This document shows, in pieces, positions 7,795-16,434 of a DNA stretch of 38,296 nt. Both the position numbers and the translations under genes were made by a program. Each line of letters starts with the position of its first letter. The first letter of the stretch is position 1. Under the pieces are notes generated by a model. The model was not told where the DNA came from, searched no databases, and saw only the letters and a program-made list of their open reading frames with translations. Origin of the DNA: Clostridiales bacterium (GTDB lineage Bacteria > Bacillota > Clostridia > DUOD01); assembly GCA_012838995.1 (NCBI GenBank), contig DUOD01000003.1:74602-112897 (forward strand), in the 5' to 3' direction.

Positions 7795-7823
7795 TTGACG
7801 GTAATAAACTGTATACTTAAAAT
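7795..7823 (+). promoter_or_regulatory. Sigma-A promoter for alaA
   Basis: A -35 TTGACG (7795-7800) and a -10 TAAAAT (7818-7823) are separated by exactly 17 bases. The predicted transcript start is about 40 bases upstream of the aminotransferase start codon. Confidence 0.72.
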
Positions 7824-7873
7824 ATTAATTTTTATTAGTTGTATGTAACCATTCTCATTTGGAGGCTTTAGAT

Positions 7874-9091
7874 ATGCGCGAAATAAAGAAGTCAACGAAA
7901 TTGGATCATGTGTGTTACGATATAAGAGGACCCGTACTGGAAGAAGCCAGGCGCTTGGAGGAAGAAGGTCACGACATAATCAAACTGAATATCGGCAACC
8001 CTGCACCCTTCGGTTTTGATGCGCCGGATGAAATTATACAGGATATGATTAAAAACTTAACCAATGCTCAGGGTTATTGTGATTCAAAAGGTATTTTGAC
8101 CGCCCGGAGGGCAATAATCGGTTATTGTAAAAACAAAGGAATACAAAATGTAGAAGTAGATGATGTATATATAGGTAACGGTGTCAGTGAACTGATAATG
8201 ATGTCCATGCAGGGTTTGTTGGATAACGGAGATGAAGTACTTATTCCCGCACCGGATTATCCCCTTTGGACGGCAGCGGTTAATCTGGCCGGGGGTAGGG
8301 CGGTGCATTATATATGTGACGAACAAGCCGACTGGTGGCCGGATATTGATGATATAAAAAGAAAAATAACGGATAAAACAAAAGGAATAGTCGTTATTAA
8401 TCCAAACAACCCTACGGGCGCCGTATATAGTAAAGATTTACTGCAACAGATTATGGATATAGCCGCCCAACATGAACTTATCGTATTTTCCGATGAGATT
8501 TATGATAAGATTCTTTATGATGGAGTTGAGCACGTGTCAACGGCATCCTTAAGGGATGATATACTTTGCGTTACCTTTAACGGACTTTCCAAATCCCACC
8601 GAATTGCCGGTTTTAGGGCCGGGTGGATGGTGCTAAGCGGCGATAAACGCTGTGCAAAGGACTATATAGAAGGCCTTGATATACTGGCGGGTATGCGCCT
8701 GTGCAGCAATGTACCCGTGCAGTATGCCATTCAGACAGCAATGGACGAGAATGAAAGCTTAAAGAAGTTCATAGGTGTGGGTGGTAGGCTGAAGGAACAA
8801 AGGGATTATTGTTACAAATATTTGAATGATATACCCGGTATCAGTTGTGTCAAACCCAAGGGTGCCTTTTATGTCTTTCCCAAAATCGATACAAATAGGT
8901 TTAATATCAAGGATGACAGACAGTTTATTTTGGATCTGCTTTTGGACCAGAAGGTTCTCTTGGTTCAAGGCACGGGCTTTAATTGGCCCCGGCCTGACCA
9001 TTTCAGGATTGTGTTTTTGCCAAACCTTGATGAACTGAAAACAGCCATCGGAAGGATAGCACAGTTTCTTTCGTACTATAAGCAACGGTAA
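7874..9091 (+). CDS. alaA: AlaA-type pyridoxal-phosphate aminotransferase
   Basis: This is a class I aminotransferase, probably glutamate-pyruvate (alanine) transaminase. The 405 residues are strikingly similar, from memory, to E. coli AlaA (YfbQ). Shared stretches include NVCYDIRGPVL-like and LNIGNPAPFGFDAPDE near the N terminus, YIGNGVSELI, PAPDYPLWTAAV, INPNNPTGAVYSK (about 175-187) and VLLVQGTGFNWP. The predicted PLP-binding Lys is K240 in NGLSKSHRIAGFR, and the cofactor Asp is D207 in SDEIYDKILYD. The ATG at 7874 lies 8 bases after GGAGG; a TTG at 7859 precedes that site and is rejected. The gene has its own promoter and a strong terminator, so it is a single-gene unit. Confidence 0.92.
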   Translation: MREIKKSTKLDHVCYDIRGPVLEEARRLEEEGHDIIKLNIGNPAPFGFDAPDEIIQDMIKNLTNAQGYCDSKGILTARRAIIGYCKNKGIQNVEVDDVYIGNGVSELIMMSMQGLLDNGDEVLIPAPDYPLWTAAVNLAGGRAVHYICDEQADWWPDIDDIKRKITDKTKGIVVINPNNPTGAVYSKDLLQQIMDIAAQHELIVFSDEIYDKILYDGVEHVSTASLRDDILCVTFNGLSKSHRIAGFRAGWMVLSGDKRCAKDYIEGLDILAGMRLCSNVPVQYAIQTAMDENESLKKFIGVGGRLKEQRDYCYKYLNDIPGISCVKPKGAFYVFPKIDTNRFNIKDDRQFILDLLLDQKVLLVQGTGFNWPRPDHFRIVFLPNLDELKTAIGRIAQFLSYYKQR

Positions 9092-9105
9092 GAATTAGCA
9101 AAACC

Positions 9106-9146
9106 AAAAACCGACGACCTTTTTATAAATAAGTCGTCGGTTTTTT
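9106..9146 (+). terminator. Intrinsic terminator after alaA
   Basis: AAAAACCGACGAC (9106-9118) pairs with GTCGTCGGTTTTT (9133-9145), giving a 13-bp stem with a 14-base loop and ending in six T. It starts 14 bases after the alaA stop. Confidence 0.92.
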
Positions 9147-9209
9147 GCCGCCGGAAATTTTAGGCCTTTATGAGGTTATCTTTAGCAAATCCTATGATTG
9201 AGATGTTTC

Positions 9210-9238
9210 TTGATAGTGGAAAAATCCTTTGATATAAT
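9210..9238 (+). promoter_or_regulatory. Sigma-A promoter for the hydrolase gene
   Basis: A -35 TTGATA (9210-9215) and a -10 TATAAT (9233-9238) are separated by 17 bases, close to consensus. The leader to the hydrolase GTG at 9381 would be about 135 bases; I see no known riboswitch in it. Confidence 0.75.
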
Positions 9239-9380
9239 ACTACTAAAAAGAAAAATTAGCGCCATTGGACGGGTAAATTCCACTTCTATTGACGAAACTC
9301 CTCAACTATCTAACAAATTCCATATATCTATAAGCCAATGGTAATAATTTTTTAATATATAAAGATTGAAATGATGGGGA

Positions 9381-10223
9381 GTGGTTGGGATTAACCATTT
9401 TCGGCATACTTGGCAAACCAGGGATGGCCTTGAGATGTTTGCCCAGGGCTGGGAGCCTGCCCACCGGCCCAAAGGTGTCGTAGTTTTGATACACGGTATC
9501 GGTGAACACAGCGGTAGATATGCACACCTGGCCCGATATCTGACAGCGTCGGGATATGTAATGTTGGCCTTTGATCAGAGGGGCCACGGCGGATCCATGG
9601 GCAAGCGAGGGCATACCCCTTCCTATGATGCGCTGATGGGGGATATAGATGATTTCTTATCCGAGACCAATTACCGGTACAGCGGGATTCCTTGTGTTAT
9701 TTATGGTCATAGTTTTGGAGGTAATCTGGTACTTAATTATGTTTTGCGGAGGAGGCCTAACCTGGCCGGAGTGGTTGCAACATGCCCTTGGATCAAACTT
9801 GCCTTTGAACCGCCGGCTATTAAGGTTGTGCTAGGTAAAATCTTTAACAGAATATGGCCGTCTTTTTCACAGAAAACCCAACTGGATACCACCGCCCTTT
9901 CCAAAGACGTCAATGTTATCAACGCATATAAACGGGACGGATTGGTCCATGATCAAATTACCGCCCGCTTGTATATGGAGGTTTATAATGCGGGTATTTG
10001 GCTTCTCGGTCATTCATCTCGGTTTTACCTACCCTTATTGATCATGCAAGGTAGTGATGACCGGATTGTGAGTCCCCAGGCGACAAGGGAGTTTGCCCAG
10101 GGCGTGCCTAATAATTGTACATTTAAGCTTTGGGATGGACTAAAGCACGAAATACACAATGAACCGGAAAAAAAGCGCGTATTTGAGTATGTGGTATCTT
10201 GGTTGGATAGGACGGTTGGATAG
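9381..10223 (+). CDS. Alpha/beta hydrolase, monoacylglycerol lipase-like
   Basis: This is a serine hydrolase of 280 residues, probably an esterase or lysophospholipase/monoacylglycerol lipase. The oxyanion-hole region is LIHGIGEHSGRY (about 37-48), DQRGHGGS follows, the nucleophile elbow is GHSFGG (about 109-114), the acid is in QGSDDRIVSP (about 223-232) and the catalytic His is in LKHEIHNEP (about 254-262). There is no signal peptide, so it is cytoplasmic. The GTG start fits homologues, which begin a few residues before the W-x-T-R-D-G-L block, but the Shine-Dalgarno-like GGGGA touches the start codon, so translation may be weak. It has its own promoter at 9210-9238. Confidence 0.83.
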   Translation: MVGINHFRHTWQTRDGLEMFAQGWEPAHRPKGVVVLIHGIGEHSGRYAHLARYLTASGYVMLAFDQRGHGGSMGKRGHTPSYDALMGDIDDFLSETNYRYSGIPCVIYGHSFGGNLVLNYVLRRRPNLAGVVATCPWIKLAFEPPAIKVVLGKIFNRIWPSFSQKTQLDTTALSKDVNVINAYKRDGLVHDQITARLYMEVYNAGIWLLGHSSRFYLPLLIMQGSDDRIVSPQATREFAQGVPNNCTFKLWDGLKHEIHNEPEKKRVFEYVVSWLDRTVG

Positions 10224-10284
10224 GTTCTTGCCGGTGTTATACCAATTTAGGCGGTCAGCTTAGTTTTTCGGGGGGTCTTGTGTT

Positions 10285-10794
10285 TTGAGGGCTATTATCA
10301 GTCTTGTGGAAAAGGGAGATATTAAAATACTGTATTTGTTCAATAAAAAAATTCGCTGTACCTGGCTTAACGTATTTATGGGGGCCGTTACACAATTGGG
10401 ATCGACCGGTTTTTCCGTGCTGCTGCCCCTTGTTTTAATAATGACTGCCAAGCCGGGAATAAAAAACCTGGGTGCCGAGATAGGTTCTACTTTGATTATC
10501 GGTCAAATTATGGTGCAATGGCTAAAGAGAGTGGTCAATAGACCACGACCCTATAAAATATTGGAGGATATAGCAGCAAAGAAACCCCCAGCTTGTAAAT
10601 ATTCCTTCCCATCGGGTCATACCTGCGCGGCCTTTTCCATTGCTTTTCAAATATCAGCCAATGTACCCGGTCTTGCTGCGGTATTGATATCTATTGCTTC
10701 AATGGTGGCCATATCTCGGATATATTTAGGGTTTCATTACCCCAGCGACGTGGCCGTCGGGGTGGCAATAGCCTATGTGTCTTATATTATATAG
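10285..10794 (+). CDS. PAP2-family membrane phosphatase
   Basis: This is a 169-residue integral membrane phosphatase of the type 2 phosphatidic acid phosphatase family. All three signature motifs are present: KRVVNRPRP (about 85-93), PSGH (about 110-113) and SRIYLGFHYPSD (about 146-157), with the catalytic His in HYPSD. Related small bacterial members act on undecaprenyl pyrophosphate or phosphatidylglycerophosphate, and the exact substrate cannot be told. The start is a TTG, 9 bases after a G-rich site (GGGGGG at 10270-10275). Confidence 0.85.
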   Translation: MRAIISLVEKGDIKILYLFNKKIRCTWLNVFMGAVTQLGSTGFSVLLPLVLIMTAKPGIKNLGAEIGSTLIIGQIMVQWLKRVVNRPRPYKILEDIAAKKPPACKYSFPSGHTCAAFSIAFQISANVPGLAAVLISIASMVAISRIYLGFHYPSDVAVGVAIAYVSYII

Positions 10795-10885
10795 AGTTAA
10801 TTATAAAATTGGAGAGTATATAACGATAAAATCTTAGGCATTATATTTTTACGAACCAAACAATGTCTGACGGGAGGTATAAATT

Positions 10886-11620
10886 ATGGATATTACCGTA
10901 CTAGGGAAATATGGTCCCTTTCCCCGGGCGGGGGGCGCCTGTTCAGGGTATCTGTTAAGGAGCGAGGGTGTTAATCTGTTGCTGGACTGTGGCAACGGTG
11001 TATTGAGCAGACTTCAGCAGTTTTGTGATATAACGGACCTGTCGGGTATAATCTTATCCCATTTACACAGTGACCATATATCCGATATTATGGTTTTAAG
11101 ATATGGGTTGGATATATTAAGGAGAAAGGGTATGTGGCAAGAACGGATGCCTGTGTTTACCCCTATCCAACCGGAAGGTGAATACGAAAAAATGGATTAT
11201 AGGGATGTATTTTCCATAATGGCCATAGGTCATGAAATGGGCATATCCATTAAGGATTTGTCCATTACCTTTAAGAAAATGGTGCACCCTGTGCCCACCT
11301 TCGGGGTATGTATTAAAAAGGGTTCTCGAAAACTGGTATACTCGGGTGACACTGCCTACAGTGACGATTTGGTATCCTTTGTTCAGGGTGCCGATCTCTT
11401 TATATGTGACGGCTTTTTCCTGGATCATGAAAAACAGGACGAAAATGTGCCCCATATGACGGCGGGGGAGGCGGCCAGGATAGCCAGGGAAGGTGGCGTC
11501 AAAAGGTTAATGATATCCCATCTATGCTATAAAAACAATGAAAAGGACTACCTGGAGGAAGCAAAAAGGATCTTTGATAATACCATAATTGCCCAGGAAA
11601 TGAATACATATAAGGTTTGA
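10886..11620 (+). CDS. MBL-fold metal-dependent hydrolase, RNase Z-like
   Basis: This is a 244-residue metallo-beta-lactamase-fold hydrolase. The metal-binding motif SHLHSDHISD is at about residues 58-67. A second His is in the MVHPVPTFG segment, an Asp in LVYSGDTAYSDDL, and a last His in MISHLCY. This layout matches RNase Z-like and phosphodiesterase-like members (YhfI-type), but the long RNase Z exosite arm is missing, so a tRNA 3'-processing role is unlikely. GGGAGG precedes the ATG by 9 bases. A small hairpin (CCATTT-GCT-AAATGG, 11638-11652) follows the stop without a T-tract. Confidence 0.82.
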   Translation: MDITVLGKYGPFPRAGGACSGYLLRSEGVNLLLDCGNGVLSRLQQFCDITDLSGIILSHLHSDHISDIMVLRYGLDILRRKGMWQERMPVFTPIQPEGEYEKMDYRDVFSIMAIGHEMGISIKDLSITFKKMVHPVPTFGVCIKKGSRKLVYSGDTAYSDDLVSFVQGADLFICDGFFLDHEKQDENVPHMTAGEAARIAREGGVKRLMISHLCYKNNEKDYLEEAKRIFDNTIIAQEMNTYKV

Positions 11621-11721
11621 AATGCAATAACTTACTACCATTTGCTAAATGGATAGATTTGGCAAAAAGGATATAGGGTTTAATTTATTAGACTTGGGTT
11701 GGGGGTAGGGGGCAATCTGCT

Positions 11722-14121
11722 ATGTCCAGAAGATTGGCATGGGTTTGCTTGGCATATATTTGTGGTATAGTGGTGGGTCGGTGGATTGGTGTAAATGCTA
11801 TAATATGGGTTATTTCAATAATAGCCTGGGTAGGGCTGCAGTTGGTGGTGGGCATAAAAAATAAAAGACATATCCTACTGACCGTTGCAGCCCTTTTTTT
11901 TATGGTGGGGTGTCTCAGGGTGGGCATTGTCCAGGACACTCGTGAAATACATAATATATGTCAAGGGGATGGTGATCAGGTAGTTTTTGGCACTATTGTC
12001 GATAAAGAATATGTAAGCGCCCACAGGACCGATTATGTGGTTAAGACCCAAGGGATCCTAGGGGACGGAGGGAAAGTATACCGGAAGGCCACCAAAGTAC
12101 TGGTGAGGGCATATGCCAGGGAGCAGCAGCCCGGGTATACGCCGGATGGGCAGCCTTCATTTTTACCGGGTGATAGAGTAAAGATCAAAGCTCAGCTTGA
12201 CATACCTCACGGTCAGCGTAACCCCGGCGGTTTTAACTATAGAAGATATTTGCTCGGCAAAGGCATAACCATGGCTTGCAACATAACCCCTGATAATATG
12301 GAAATACGCGCCACCCCGCAATCCTTTAACATATACAGATTTTTATATAATATCAAAGAACATCTATACAAGAAACTCGATAACGGGTTGGGGGATACTG
12401 CGGCGGGTATCGGTAAGGCGTTGGTGTTTGGTGATACCAGAGACATAGACGGTCATATTCTTGAAGGGTATAGGGGAATAGGCATAGGACATATGCTGGC
12501 CGTGTCCGGCCTTCACGTGGGTTTGCTGATCGTATTGGTTCACGGGATACTCAAATACATAAGGGTAAATGAATGGCTGCGCTTTATTTTAATCGGTATT
12601 TTTCTGATGATGTATATAATAATAACCGGTGGGCCGGCGTCGGTAATAAGGGCATCGGTGATGACCATGGTAGTTTTATTTTCGCAGCTGGCGGGGCGGA
12701 GGGTTGACGGCGTAACCAATGTTTTGTTCAGTGCCTTTATCATCACCCTTATATGGCCCCTGCAGTTGTTCGATGTGGGGTTTCAATTATCCTTTGCAGT
12801 AACCTTGTCCATCATTTTATATTATCCTAAAATATCAAAGCTTTTTACCTTTCTGCCAGAATATATAAACAGCTCGATAAGCATCAGTTTGGTAAGTCAG
12901 ATATGGATAATACCCATAACCGCCCTGTATTTCAACTATATAAGTCCTTTAAGCCCGGTTATAAATCTGATTATGGTACCCCTTCTCAGCCTCGTTTTGG
13001 TTTTGACAGTCCTTATGCTGTCCTTGGGTTTTGTATTCCAGGGGATATATATGGCGTTGGCTTATGTTTCCTCTACGTTGATTAATGTGAGCAATTTATT
13101 AACGGAATTTTTCCGTAATATCAAATTCTCCATGGTGAATATACCCTATCCACCACCGGCTTTCATGATTTTTTATTACATAGCGGCACTGTATGGTGCT
13201 GTTGCCATATACAGACCCAAATTCAGGAAAAGGACCCTGCCGTCCTTTGCAATGGCCATGGTGGCATGCTGCTGTGTTTTTATTGCGGTATCCTTAGTAA
13301 ATACCAATACCGACTATATGGAGATTACCCTTTTGGATGTTGGCCAGGGAGACAGCATAGTAGTCAGTATGCCGTCGGGTCATAATATCCTCGTAGACTG
13401 TGGCCCGGGGCCTACCGGCGGGGAAGATAATCAGCAAGGATGGGATGCGGGCAAAAATGTAGTGCTGCCATACTTAAGGTACAAGGGCATAGACAGGTTG
13501 GATGCCATATTCATTTCCCATACCCATGACGATCATATGGGTGGTCTGTCCAGCATTATAAATTCCATTAAGGTGGACAGGCTGTACATGCCTCCCGTCG
13601 ATTATAAGGACAGCATGGTGGAGGCAATCATTGAAGAATCAAGAAAGAATAACGTGCCTGTGGGATATATAACGGACGGCCATACTATAAAGATAGGAAA
13701 CGGGATAAGCATAGAGACGCTGCACCCTCCTGAAACTTTTAAGGTTTCATCCGCAGAGGCGGCCAATGACAGTTCCTTGGTTTTAATGATTAACTATAAA
13801 AGATTTAAAATGCTACTGACGGGTGATATAGAAAGACTGGGTGAACAGTCCATAGTGGCATCCGGTAAGGATATTAACGCCGACATATTAAAGGTTCCCC
13901 ATCATGGCAGCAAAACATCCAGCAGCCCGGAGTTTATCGACGGGATAAATCCAACCTATGCCTTGGTTTGTGTAGGTGAAAACAACTACGGTCACCCCAG
14001 CGATGAAGTGGTAGAAAGATACCGAGACATGGGCGCACAGGTAATTACCACTAAAGAAGCCGGGGCTATCACCATAAAAACCGACGGGACGGGGTTTAGC
14101 GTCGAGGGATATATTAATTAA
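11722..14121 (+). CDS. comEC: ComEC/Rec2 DNA uptake channel protein
   Basis: This is the competence channel that carries single-stranded DNA across the membrane during transformation. The 799 residues contain an N-terminal membrane pair and OB-like DUF4131 region, a multi-spanning Competence domain (about 230-500, with GIGIGHMLAVSGLHVGLL) and a C-terminal MBL-fold domain (about 535-790). The last carries LLDVGQGDSI, ISHTHDDHMGG, KVPHHGSKTS and GENNYGHP, so it keeps the nuclease-type metal motifs. The length is normal and the gene looks intact. A G-rich ribosome binding site lies about 10 bases before the ATG. It is separated from comEA by about 11 kb of unrelated genes. Confidence 0.93.
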   Translation: MSRRLAWVCLAYICGIVVGRWIGVNAIIWVISIIAWVGLQLVVGIKNKRHILLTVAALFFMVGCLRVGIVQDTREIHNICQGDGDQVVFGTIVDKEYVSAHRTDYVVKTQGILGDGGKVYRKATKVLVRAYAREQQPGYTPDGQPSFLPGDRVKIKAQLDIPHGQRNPGGFNYRRYLLGKGITMACNITPDNMEIRATPQSFNIYRFLYNIKEHLYKKLDNGLGDTAAGIGKALVFGDTRDIDGHILEGYRGIGIGHMLAVSGLHVGLLIVLVHGILKYIRVNEWLRFILIGIFLMMYIIITGGPASVIRASVMTMVVLFSQLAGRRVDGVTNVLFSAFIITLIWPLQLFDVGFQLSFAVTLSIILYYPKISKLFTFLPEYINSSISISLVSQIWIIPITALYFNYISPLSPVINLIMVPLLSLVLVLTVLMLSLGFVFQGIYMALAYVSSTLINVSNLLTEFFRNIKFSMVNIPYPPPAFMIFYYIAALYGAVAIYRPKFRKRTLPSFAMAMVACCCVFIAVSLVNTNTDYMEITLLDVGQGDSIVVSMPSGHNILVDCGPGPTGGEDNQQGWDAGKNVVLPYLRYKGIDRLDAIFISHTHDDHMGGLSSIINSIKVDRLYMPPVDYKDSMVEAIIEESRKNNVPVGYITDGHTIKIGNGISIETLHPPETFKVSSAEAANDSSLVLMINYKRFKMLLTGDIERLGEQSIVASGKDINADILKVPHHGSKTSSSPEFIDGINPTYALVCVGENNYGHPSDEVVERYRDMGAQVITTKEAGAITIKTDGTGFSVEGYIN

Positions 14122-14127
14122 AGGGGC

Positions 14128-14149
14128 CGGCAAGGTCATACACTTGCCG
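14128..14149 (+). terminator. Possible terminator after comEC
   Basis: CGGCAAG (14128-14134) pairs with CTTGCCG (14143-14149) around an 8-base loop, 7 bases after the comEC stop. The downstream sequence TCGTTTATTAATT is only moderately T-rich, so termination may be partial. Confidence 0.5.
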
Positions 14150-14220
14150 TCGTTTATTAATTGGGGTAAAATTAGTGTTAATTGGTTGTAGCATTAATCG
14201 GTTAATAGATGGAGATAGAT

Positions 14221-14592
14221 ATGGCAATTATTAAGCAATATTTAATTATTTTTTCATGTTTATTTATAGGTGAATTGATTTCATATGGTTTTAATCTAAC
14301 GGTTCCCGGAAATGTGCTGGGTATGGTGATATTAACCATAGCTCTGGTTTCCGGTATTATCAAACTGGAAGCGGTTGAGAAGGCCGCCGATCAATTAATT
14401 AAAAACCTGACCATGTTTTTCATACCCTTGACCGTAGGAGTGATGGCCTACAAGGATATGTTGATGGAAAACCTTTTGCCTATAATTGTATCAACCATTG
14501 TAAGTTTATTTCTGGTATTGATAGTTACGGGTCATGTTGCCCAAGCCCTTGCCAAAAAGAAGGGAAAAACCCAAAAAGAAGACAAGGAATGA
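14221..14592 (+). CDS. lrgA: LrgA/CidA-family holin-like membrane protein
   Basis: This is a 123-residue membrane protein with four hydrophobic segments and the conserved VPGNVLGMVIL and FFIPLTVGVMAY blocks of the LrgA/CidA family. The family has been linked to murein hydrolase control and, in some bacteria, to pyruvate or other small-acid transport. It forms a two-gene operon with lrgB, 25 bases downstream. I chose the ATG at 14221 because GGAG (14211-14214) stands at a good distance before it; the ATG at 14209 has no such site. Confidence 0.85.
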   Translation: MAIIKQYLIIFSCLFIGELISYGFNLTVPGNVLGMVILTIALVSGIIKLEAVEKAADQLIKNLTMFFIPLTVGVMAYKDMLMENLLPIIVSTIVSLFLVLIVTGHVAQALAKKKGKTQKEDKE

Positions 14593-14617
14593 CGGTAATT
14601 AAGGGATAAGGAGAGTG

Positions 14618-15322
14618 ATGATTTTGGCATTGAAGGAAGTGCTTAGCAATCCCGTTTTCGGTATAACGTTAACATTGGTTGCTTATATTATAGGCATGAA
14701 GGTGCGTCGCCGTTTGAAAACAAATATAGCCAACCCTCTATTGATAGCCAGCGTTTTGATTATTGCATTATTGGTTGTTGGCAAAATACCCTTTGATACC
14801 TATAATCAGGGAGGGAGGTTTATCACCTTTCTTCTCGGACCGGCTACCGTAGCCCTGGCGGTGCCCTTATACAGAAACATAGAACTGGTAAAGAAAAACA
14901 TGTCGGCTATTATTTCAGCCATATCCTGTGGGAGCGTTGTGGGAGTGCTGTCGGCTTCGTTAATAGCCCTTGTTTTGGGAGGAGACAAAACAATAGCCTT
15001 TTCCGTGGCTCCCAAGTCAGTTACCTCTCCGATTGCGATAGAAATTTCAAGGATATTGGGAGGCATTCCCTCTGTTACCGGAGCCGTTGTAGCCGTTACA
15101 GGTATTACCGGAGCAATGATAGGACCTGAAGTTTTAAAGCTGTTTGGAATCAGACACCCCATAGCCGTGGGCACTGCCCTGGGAACGGCATCCCATGGTA
15201 TGGGCACCTCAAGGGCCGTTACCGAAGGTCCGGTTCAAGGTGCCATGAGCGGATTGTCCATAGGCGTTGCAGGCGTCATTACATCGATAATTGCTCCGTT
15301 GTTGCTTAAGCTTATAACGTAG
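14618..15322 (+). CDS. lrgB: LrgB/CidB-family membrane protein
   Basis: This is the 234-residue partner of LrgA, with multiple membrane segments. Family blocks include LLGPATVALAVPLYR (about 67-81), the SVAPKSVTSPIAIEI region (about 128-142) and GTASHGMGTSRA (about 190-201). The start is ATG 14618, after AAGGAG at 4 bases; a GTG directly upstream or a TTG two codons later would also work. Together LrgA and LrgB are thought to form a membrane complex. No LytTR or LysR regulator of the kind often seen beside lrgAB is present here. Confidence 0.87.
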   Translation: MILALKEVLSNPVFGITLTLVAYIIGMKVRRRLKTNIANPLLIASVLIIALLVVGKIPFDTYNQGGRFITFLLGPATVALAVPLYRNIELVKKNMSAIISAISCGSVVGVLSASLIALVLGGDKTIAFSVAPKSVTSPIAIEISRILGGIPSVTGAVVAVTGITGAMIGPEVLKLFGIRHPIAVGTALGTASHGMGTSRAVTEGPVQGAMSGLSIGVAGVITSIIAPLLLKLIT

Positions 15323-15371
15323 TTGCCTATTATAGATATTACATAAAAAGCTATTTATTTTTGGAGGCATT

Positions 15372-16424
15372 ATGTCAATAAATAAGTATAAAAAAATATT
15401 TAATGAAATAAATAGCGGCAGTATTGCAAATCTATACCTTTTTTACGGTCAGGAAGGGTATCTAATGGACCGGGCAATAAAACAGCTAGAGGATAGGTTG
15501 CTTAACGAGGAGACAAAGGATTTGAACCTTTCAGTACTGGACGGGTCCTCCATTACTTGTGATCAATTAATAAGCGAATGGGAAATGATGCCTTTTTTCT
15601 CCCATAAGAGGTTGGTAATAGTAAAAGATTTCAGGTATTTATTGGCCGGCAGGATAAAAGCCGGAGATACCGATGAAGGTGACAGGCAGCAAAACCGGGA
15701 CGGATATCAACTTATTATAGATAAAATCAAGGATATGCCTGATACGGTGTGTACTGTTTTTGCCGTTAAGGGCGATATTGACAGGAAAAAGAAATTGTTT
15801 AAGATGATTAATGACCACGGACGGGTGTATTCCTTTGATCCGCTAAAGGGCAGGGAACTCCTTCAATGGATTATGAGCACTTTTAAAAAACGGGGCTTTG
15901 ATATTGACAGGGAGGGGGCCGAGTACTTGGTCTTATGCTGTGGCCAAGGCTTACAAGACATATCCAATGAAATAGAGAAAATAATCTCCTATGCAGGTAC
16001 ATCTAAAAGCATCCGTAAAGAAGATGTGGACAAGGTTGTCCAAAGGAGCCTTGACCTTAATATATTTAAAATGGTGGATGCCATTGGACTGAAAAATGTA
16101 GATGTTGCCCTAAGTATATTTAACGACCTTGTTAAGGACGGCCAGCATGTACTGAGGATTTTGGCCATGATAATAAGGCAGTTTAGGATTATATATCAAA
16201 TAAAACTGTTGCTGGACAAGGGGTATTCGGAGAGACGAACCATAGAAAAGCTCAAGCTCCATCCATACTACGCCTATAATTACATTAAACAAAGCCATAA
16301 CTTTGATGTGGATACGTTAAAAGAAATTCTAAAGGCCTGTTTAGAGGTTGACAGCATGATAAAAAAGAGTTCGCTGGATAACAACATAGCCGTTGAAATG
16401 TTAATAGCCCGGTGTTGCGGTTAA
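15372..16424 (+). CDS. holA: DNA polymerase III delta subunit
   Basis: This is the clamp-loader delta subunit that opens the beta sliding clamp. The 350-residue protein has the N-terminal LYLFYGQEGYLMDRAI block typical of Firmicutes HolA, a middle helical region with LVLCCGQGLQDISNEIEKI (about 179-197), and a C-terminal collar domain (VLRILAMIIRQFRIIY onward). The ribosome binding site GGAGG is 6 bases before the ATG. Proximity to comEC upstream and rpsT downstream is common in Firmicutes. Here the minus-strand sulfur operon lies between holA and rpsT, and holA converges on it with a 10-base gap. Confidence 0.9.
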   Translation: MSINKYKKIFNEINSGSIANLYLFYGQEGYLMDRAIKQLEDRLLNEETKDLNLSVLDGSSITCDQLISEWEMMPFFSHKRLVIVKDFRYLLAGRIKAGDTDEGDRQQNRDGYQLIIDKIKDMPDTVCTVFAVKGDIDRKKKLFKMINDHGRVYSFDPLKGRELLQWIMSTFKKRGFDIDREGAEYLVLCCGQGLQDISNEIEKIISYAGTSKSIRKEDVDKVVQRSLDLNIFKMVDAIGLKNVDVALSIFNDLVKDGQHVLRILAMIIRQFRIIYQIKLLLDKGYSERRTIEKLKLHPYYAYNYIKQSHNFDVDTLKEILKACLEVDSMIKKSSLDNNIAVEMLIARCCG

Positions 16425-16434
16425 GTTATAAAGG

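Noticed and set aside
9147-9209. Possible second gene or RNA after the alaA terminator
   Set aside because: No open frame with a start site and no folded element; the stretch only leads to the promoter at 9210.
11638-11652. Hairpin CCATTT-GCT-AAATGG after the MBL-fold gene as a terminator
   Set aside because: The stem is only 6 bp, AT-rich, and no T-tract follows.
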